The notes under the pieces are model-generated. The model was not told the DNA's origin, did no database searches, and saw only the letters and a list, made by a program, of their open reading frames with translations. A stretch of 64,000 nucleotides of DNA from Aestuariibius violaceus (GTDB taxonomy: Bacteria > Pseudomonadota > Alphaproteobacteria > Rhodobacterales > Rhodobacteraceae), in contig NZ_JBFONT020000003.1 of assembly GCF_040779325.2 (NCBI RefSeq), forward strand, positions 124,001 through 188,000, written 5' to 3'. Of the stretch, positions 59,051 to 64,000 are shown one piece after another. The first letter of the stretch is position 1. The number at the start of each line of letters is the position of its first letter. Made by a program: the position numbers and the translations under genes.

Positions 59051-60304
59051 TCACTCTTCCAGTCGCACCAAGGCGTGGCGCTTTCGCCCTGCGCTGAGTT
59101 TGAGTGGCGATGCGATGTCGGACACGACGAACATGCGCCCCGGATCTGTCAAAGGAGCATCGTCGAGCCGCGCACCACCGCCTTCGATCAGGCGTTTGGC
59201 CTCTTTGCCCGACGAGGCGAGGCCGGAGCGCACAAAAAGCTGCGCGGCCGAGATCCCGTCGCCCACATCCGACGGCTGAAGGGCAAGTGTCGGCAAATCC
59301 TCTCCCGTGCCGCCCCGCTCGAAGACCTCGCGCGCTGTCGCTTCGGCGGCTTCGGCGGCGTCCTTGCCGTGGAGCAACGTGGTCACTTCGTTGGCCAAAA
59401 CGATCTTGGCTTCGTTGACCTCCGACCCGGCGAGCGCGCCGAGCCGGTCGCATTCTTCCAGCGGCAACTCGGTGAAAAGCTTCAGGAACCGCCCCACATC
59501 GGCGTCCATCGTGTTCCGCCAATATTGCCAGAACTCATAGGGTGACAGCAGATCGCCATCCAGCCAGATCGCGCCGCCCGCTGACTTGCCCATCTTTCGA
59601 CCATCGGCCGTCGTCAGAAGCGGCGAGGTCAGGCCATAGATCTCGTGGTCAAGCACGCGGCGGGTCAGGTCGATGCCGTTGACGATATTCCCCCACTGAT
59701 CCGAACCGCCCATCTGCAGCAGACAACCATAGCGGCGGTTGAGCTCCAGGAAGTCGTAGGCCTGCAGGATCATGTAGTTGAACTCCAGGAAGGACAGCGA
59801 CTGCTCCCGGTCGAGGCGGGACTTGACGCTTTCGAAGGACAGCATCCGGTTGATCGAGAAATGCCGCCCGATATCCCGTAGGAAATCGAGGTAGTTGAGG
59901 TCGTCCAGCCATTCGGCATTGTTGATCATCAGGGCGTCGGTCGGTCCGTCACCATAGGTGAGGTAAGTGGCGAACACCTTGCGGATGCCGGCGATATTCG
60001 CGTCGATCTTCTCAGGCGTCATCAGCGACCGTTCGGTATCGCGTCCCGACGGATCGCCCACCTTTGTCGTTCCGCCACCCATCAAGGTTATCGGCTTGTG
60101 GCCGGTCTTCTGCAGCCAGCGCAACAGCATGATCTGGATCAGCGAGCCGACATGCAGCGACGAGGCCGTCGCATCGAAGCCGATATAGGCCGGAACGATC
60201 CCCTTCGCCAAAGCCTCGTCCAGCCCCTGATAATCGGTGCAGTCGGCGACGAAGCCGCGGGCCATGAGTGTCGCGATGAAGTCCGATTTCGGATGGTATG
60301 TCAT
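59051..60304 (-). CDS. tyrS: Tyrosyl-tRNA synthetase
   Basis: A 417-aa class I synthetase. The HIGH-equivalent is ASSLHVGSL, the KMSKS-equivalent is GRKMGKSAGG, tyrosine contacts include YIGFDATASS and NYMILQAYDF, and QMGGSDQWGNI is diagnostic. A C-terminal S4 RNA-binding domain begins near residue 350. It is divergent from anmK with 62 bases between the starts. Confidence 0.96.
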   Translation of the reverse strand: MTYHPKSDFIATLMARGFVADCTDYQGLDEALAKGIVPAYIGFDATASSLHVGSLIQIMLLRWLQKTGHKPITLMGGGTTKVGDPSGRDTERSLMTPEKIDANIAGIRKVFATYLTYGDGPTDALMINNAEWLDDLNYLDFLRDIGRHFSINRMLSFESVKSRLDREQSLSFLEFNYMILQAYDFLELNRRYGCLLQMGGSDQWGNIVNGIDLTRRVLDHEIYGLTSPLLTTADGRKMGKSAGGAIWLDGDLLSPYEFWQYWRNTMDADVGRFLKLFTELPLEECDRLGALAGSEVNEAKIVLANEVTTLLHGKDAAEAAEATAREVFERGGTGEDLPTLALQPSDVGDGISAAQLFVRSGLASSGKEAKRLIEGGGARLDDAPLTDPGRMFVVSDIASPLKLSAGRKRHALVRLEE

Positions 60305-60366
60305 GGGAGCGTTCCGTAGTCTGAGCACGCCCTCTATAGAAGGGGCGCCCAAGGAGGGAAAGCTGG

Positions 60367-61479
60367 ATGGCGATGCGGGTTCTGGGCTGCATGTCAGGGA
60401 CGTCGCTCGATGGGATCGACGCGGCTGTGATCGAGACCGATGGGCACAGTATCCATGGTTTCGGGCCGTCTGGTTATCGCCCCTACACGCCCGAAGAGCG
60501 TCAGGTCTTGCGCGCCGCCCTCGGGCAGTGGGACGGCGCTGCGGTAGAGGCTGCGGCCCGGGTGGTCGAGGCGGCCCATATCGAGCTTTTGGGGCAGTTC
60601 GCAGAGGTCAACATTGTCGGTTTCCATGGCCAAACACTGGCGCATGCGCCGGATGAGGGGCGCACATTGCAGGTCGGCTCCGGGGAAGTCTTGGCAGATG
60701 CATTGGGGCTACCGGTCGTCTGGGACTTCCGCAGCGAGGATGTGGCCACAGGCGGGCAGGGGGCACCGCTCGCGCCGTTCTATCACCACGCTTGCGCGGG
60801 GTGGATCGGAGCGAAGGCGCCGCTGGCCTTTCTCAATCTCGGGGGAATCGGGAATTTGACATGGTGCGACCCCGCGGCTGGTGATCCCGCTGAGCCGGGG
60901 GCACTGATTGCCTTCGATACAGGGCCGGCCAATGCGCCGGTCGACGAGCTGATGCAGGCGCGGCAGGGCGTGTCGCACGATGCGGATGGGGTTCTGGCCT
61001 TGTCCGGAACGGCGAGCGAGGCGCTGGTGGAAGAAGCGCTGGCGCATCCGTTCTACCGAAAGGTGCCGCCGAAATCGCTCGACCGGCTCGACGTGACGGG
61101 GCTGGTGGAGACAGTGCTGCACCTTGGTGATGCTGATGCCGCCGCGACGCTGGCCGCAATCTCGGCATCGGCGGTCGTGCGGGGGCTGGAACATTGCCCG
61201 ACCCTGCCTGCGGCGATCCTCGTGAGCGGCGGGGGGCGCCGGAACGGCGCGATCATGGCGATGCTGGCCGAGCGGTCGGGCCTGCCGGTCGCGCCGGTGG
61301 AAGATCGGGGCCTCGACGGAGACATGCTGGAGGCGCAGGCCTTCGCGTTTCTTGCGGCGCGGGTGATGGCGGGATTGCCGACCTCTGCGCCCGGAACGAC
61401 CGGCGTCTGGTGGCCCGTCAGGGGCGGGCGTCTGGCCCGGCCGGGGCAGGAGTTGGAGCTGCGGAACGCGGCTCTCTGA
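60367..61479 (+). CDS. anmK: Anhydro-N-acetylmuramic acid kinase
   Basis: A 370-aa kinase that opens and phosphorylates anhydroMurNAc during cell-wall recycling. The N-terminal ATP site is GCMSGTSLDGIDAAVIETD, the substrate loop GFHGQTLAHAP, the catalytic Asp in VVWDFRSEDVATGGQGAPL, and NLGGIGNLTW plus FDTGPANAPVD follow. Its pairing with tyrS is common in alphaproteobacteria. Confidence 0.95.
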   Translation: MAMRVLGCMSGTSLDGIDAAVIETDGHSIHGFGPSGYRPYTPEERQVLRAALGQWDGAAVEAAARVVEAAHIELLGQFAEVNIVGFHGQTLAHAPDEGRTLQVGSGEVLADALGLPVVWDFRSEDVATGGQGAPLAPFYHHACAGWIGAKAPLAFLNLGGIGNLTWCDPAAGDPAEPGALIAFDTGPANAPVDELMQARQGVSHDADGVLALSGTASEALVEEALAHPFYRKVPPKSLDRLDVTGLVETVLHLGDADAAATLAAISASAVVRGLEHCPTLPAAILVSGGGRRNGAIMAMLAERSGLPVAPVEDRGLDGDMLEAQAFAFLAARVMAGLPTSAPGTTGVWWPVRGGRLARPGQELELRNAAL

Positions 61480-61796
61480 GAGGCGATCGATTCGCTTTGC
61501 AAAGAGGCCCAACGCACTGGATCGCGGGGCCGTCATCCAATAGCGGCCAACGGGATCGTGCGCCGATGCGCTGACCTTTGCCGAAGAGGCTCCTGTGGAT
61601 AAACGCCGTTCCGCCGATCGCGTGTCAGTTGTGCCAAACGTGCAAAAAGCCGCGATGGCCGGGTGCCGCTCTCGGCCACTCGCCGCGCGTTTATCAGCCT
61701 TGTGCCACCCCCCATGGATTTCCGCCCGGCGGCACCCTTCATTCAGTTCCGAGGCGTTACTTGCCGCCTCCATAAACCCAACGAAGGGAGTGAACT
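61480..61796. other. Intergenic region between anmK and the EF-hand gene
   Basis: 317 bases with no supportable gene. A perfect 10-bp palindrome CTTTGCAAAG (61495-61504) lies just after anmK. The 3' end has a good AAGGGAG ribosome-binding site for the next gene. I see no convincing promoter or terminator. Confidence 0.5.
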
Positions 61797-62042
61797 ATGA
61801 AGTATCTGACCGCTATCGCCGCCGCCGGCCTTCTGGCCGTACCGGCTTTCGCATACGACCTGGATGCGTCGATCGACACGGATGGCGATGGCCTCTACAG
61901 CTTCCCGGAGCTGCAGACGGCGTTTCCTGAGGTGACCGAAGACGTCTTCACCGCGATTGACGTGAACGGCGACGGCGCCGCCGATATGGACGAGATGGCC
62001 GCAGCGGAAGCCTCTGCGCTGATACCTGCCAGCGAAGGCTAA
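61797..62042 (+). CDS. Small exported EF-hand calcium-binding protein
   Basis: An 81-aa periplasmic protein with a signal peptide (MKYLTAIAAAGLLAVPAFA). Two EF-hand loops are visible: D27-T-D-G-D-G with E38, and D55-V-N-G-D-G with E66, so it should bind one or two Ca2+. Such short calmodulin-like proteins are frequent in Rhodobacterales; the role is unknown. Confidence 0.88.
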   Translation: MKYLTAIAAAGLLAVPAFAYDLDASIDTDGDGLYSFPELQTAFPEVTEDVFTAIDVNGDGAADMDEMAAAEASALIPASEG

Positions 62043-62087
62043 GCGGCATCGGGCCGTGCCGTGGTAGCCCCCAGCACGCGGCACGGT

Positions 62088-62654
62088 CTAGCGGGCGTCG
62101 CCTCTCGCAAGGGCGGCGACACCCGTGCGGGCGATCTCGACCAGCCCGAGGGGGCGCAGAAGATCCGAGAATGCATCGATCTTTTCAGGCGTTCCCGTCA
62201 GTTCGAAGACGAAGCTCTCAAGCGTGCTGTCGACCGCCTTGGCGCGGAAGATATCGGCCAGGCGCAGGGCCTCGACCCGCTTCTCCCCCGTTCCCCTGAC
62301 CTTCAGCAACGCCAGTTCCCGCTCGACCGAGGGGCCTTCGACCGTGAGGTCGTGGACCTCGTGGACCGAGACGATCCGGCCGAGCTGGGCCTTGATCTGC
62401 TCGATCACCTGCGGCGTGCCTGTCGTGACGATGGTGATGCGCGAGCGGTGGCCCTCATGGTCGATCTCGGCGACCGTCAGGCTTTCGATGTTGTAGCCGC
62501 GGCCGGAAAAGAGGCCGATGACCCGGGCGAGGACGCCCGGTTCGTTTTCGACGATCACGGCCAGCGTGTGCCGCTCCTGCACGTCCGAGAAGGTCGGGCG
62601 GAGGTTGTACGCGGAGTGGCTCGTGGCGCCTTTTTTTATCTTCAGGGCTGACAT
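62088..62654 (-). CDS. ilvN: Acetolactate synthase small (regulatory) subunit
   Basis: A 188-aa regulatory subunit of acetolactate synthase. The N-terminal ACT domain holds RHTLAVIVENEPGVLARVIGLFSGRGYNIESLTV, which binds the feedback inhibitor valine; the C-terminal domain follows from about residue 100. It lies downstream of ilvI but with a basic orphan in between. Confidence 0.95.
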   Translation of the reverse strand: MSALKIKKGATSHSAYNLRPTFSDVQERHTLAVIVENEPGVLARVIGLFSGRGYNIESLTVAEIDHEGHRSRITIVTTGTPQVIEQIKAQLGRIVSVHEVHDLTVEGPSVERELALLKVRGTGEKRVEALRLADIFRAKAVDSTLESFVFELTGTPEKIDAFSDLLRPLGLVEIARTGVAALARGDAR

Positions 62655-62666
62655 TCTTCGGCTTTC

Positions 62667-63041
62667 CTAATCGTCTATAAGAAGACCCATTTGTCTCAGC
62701 ATGGCACGCCGCCGGCCGGAAGGCGGTAGGCCAGCCGTTGCGTCGAGAAGCGCCCGCTCCTCCTGTCGCAAAGCACGCCGTTTGGCCGCATTCTCGGTCC
62801 CCCAGTGCCTGTCTTTGACGCCGTGCGACAGACGAAGGGTATCCGCGCCTTCTTCCGAAAACGCCGACAAACCTGCACGGTCGGTTCGGCGAATGCGACG
62901 GTTTTCCATGGCCTTTATTGTTCGGGCGTGTTTGCGCGCAGCTTTATCTGAGCTATCCGCAGCAGTCTTGCGCTGGCGGGAATTGCTCCTTGCCTTCAGT
63001 TTCGCGGGATCAGAGCCCTTTAAGCGGCTTGGTTTTTGCAT
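62667..63041 (-). CDS. Highly basic orphan protein between ilvI and ilvN
   Basis: A 124-aa protein starting MQKPSRLKGSDPAKLKARSNSRQRKTAAD, rich in Lys and Arg and probably disordered or nucleic-acid-binding at the N-terminus, with helical stretches later (ENAAKRRALRQEERALLDATAG). No recognised domain. The ATG at 63041 lies within bases of the ilvI stop; the in-frame GTG at 63047 is an alternative. It splits the usual contiguous ilvI-ilvN pair. Confidence 0.65.
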   Translation of the reverse strand: MQKPSRLKGSDPAKLKARSNSRQRKTAADSSDKAARKHARTIKAMENRRIRRTDRAGLSAFSEEGADTLRLSHGVKDRHWGTENAAKRRALRQEERALLDATAGLPPSGRRRAMLRQMGLLIDD

Positions 63042-63043
63042 GA

Positions 63044-64000
<957 letters not shown>

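Overview
This is a high-GC chromosomal segment from an alphaproteobacterium, almost certainly a member of the Rhodobacteraceae (Rhodobacterales). The main grounds are a gene transfer agent (GTA) structural cluster in the Rhodobacter order, pyruvate dehydrogenase E1-beta with its own lipoyl domain, and several families I associate with this group (DUF6494/DUF6505 beside mrp, DUF3422, DUF5076). I saw no insertion sequence, integrase, rRNA operon, CRISPR array or replication origin. All calls come from reading the sequence and translations; no database was searched.

Layout. 1-2.3 kb: end of fabF, then mltG. 2.6-3.3 kb: a lysine-rich orphan behind a palindrome-overlapped promoter. 3.3-5.8 kb (minus): a tight operon DUF6494-mrp-lipoate ligase-like-DUF6505, divergent from an exported c-type cytochrome. 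6.7-8.2 kb (minus): a TTG-started tautomerase and an exported nucleosidase. 8.4-11.5 kb: tRNA-Val(CAC), indoleamine 2,3-dioxygenase with a divergent Lrp regulator, a histidine phosphatase and tRNA-Val(TAC). 11.8-15.1 kb: a small orphan, pirin, and a GT90 glycosyltransferase next to a UDP-glucuronate decarboxylase. 15.2-17.6 kb: two identical tRNA-Asp genes, DUF3422 and a plsC-type acyltransferase with two palindromic operator candidates. 17.7-26.2 kb: an oligopeptide ABC transporter operon (D-F-A-B-C) divergent from two M20 peptidase/deacylase genes. 26.5-29.9 kb: a small poly-aspartate exported protein, MATE, DedA, and an exported YHS/rhodanese pair.

30.0-42.1 kb carries the GTA head-tail genes from portal (g3) to the megatron protein (g15), in canonical order and mostly translationally coupled. 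No terminase precedes the portal. 42.1-45.8 kb: a small ORF, a DksA-like protein, cysE and a phospholipid module (plsC-cdsA-CDP-alcohol phosphotransferase). 45.9-55.9 kb is a central-carbon block: pdhA, a secreted protein, pdhB, DUF5076, a 101-aa ORF and pdhC, then ftsB, an AidB-like acyl-CoA dehydrogenase, class I fructose-bisphosphate aldolase and pgk. LacI-type half-palindromes lie upstream of both the aldolase gene and pdhA. 56-64 kb: two tandem cyclophilins, DUF3179, a FemAB/GNAT-like protein, tyrS divergent from anmK, an EF-hand protein, and the ilv acetolactate synthase genes with a basic orphan between the subunits.

No single spectacular unknown system stands out. The observations most worth following are: a 24-bp near-identical direct repeat flanking a roughly 300-bp insert between DUF5076 and pdhC; the GTA cluster lacking an adjacent terminase; the mrp/ligase-like operon; and the tandem palindromes upstream of the minus-strand plsC.
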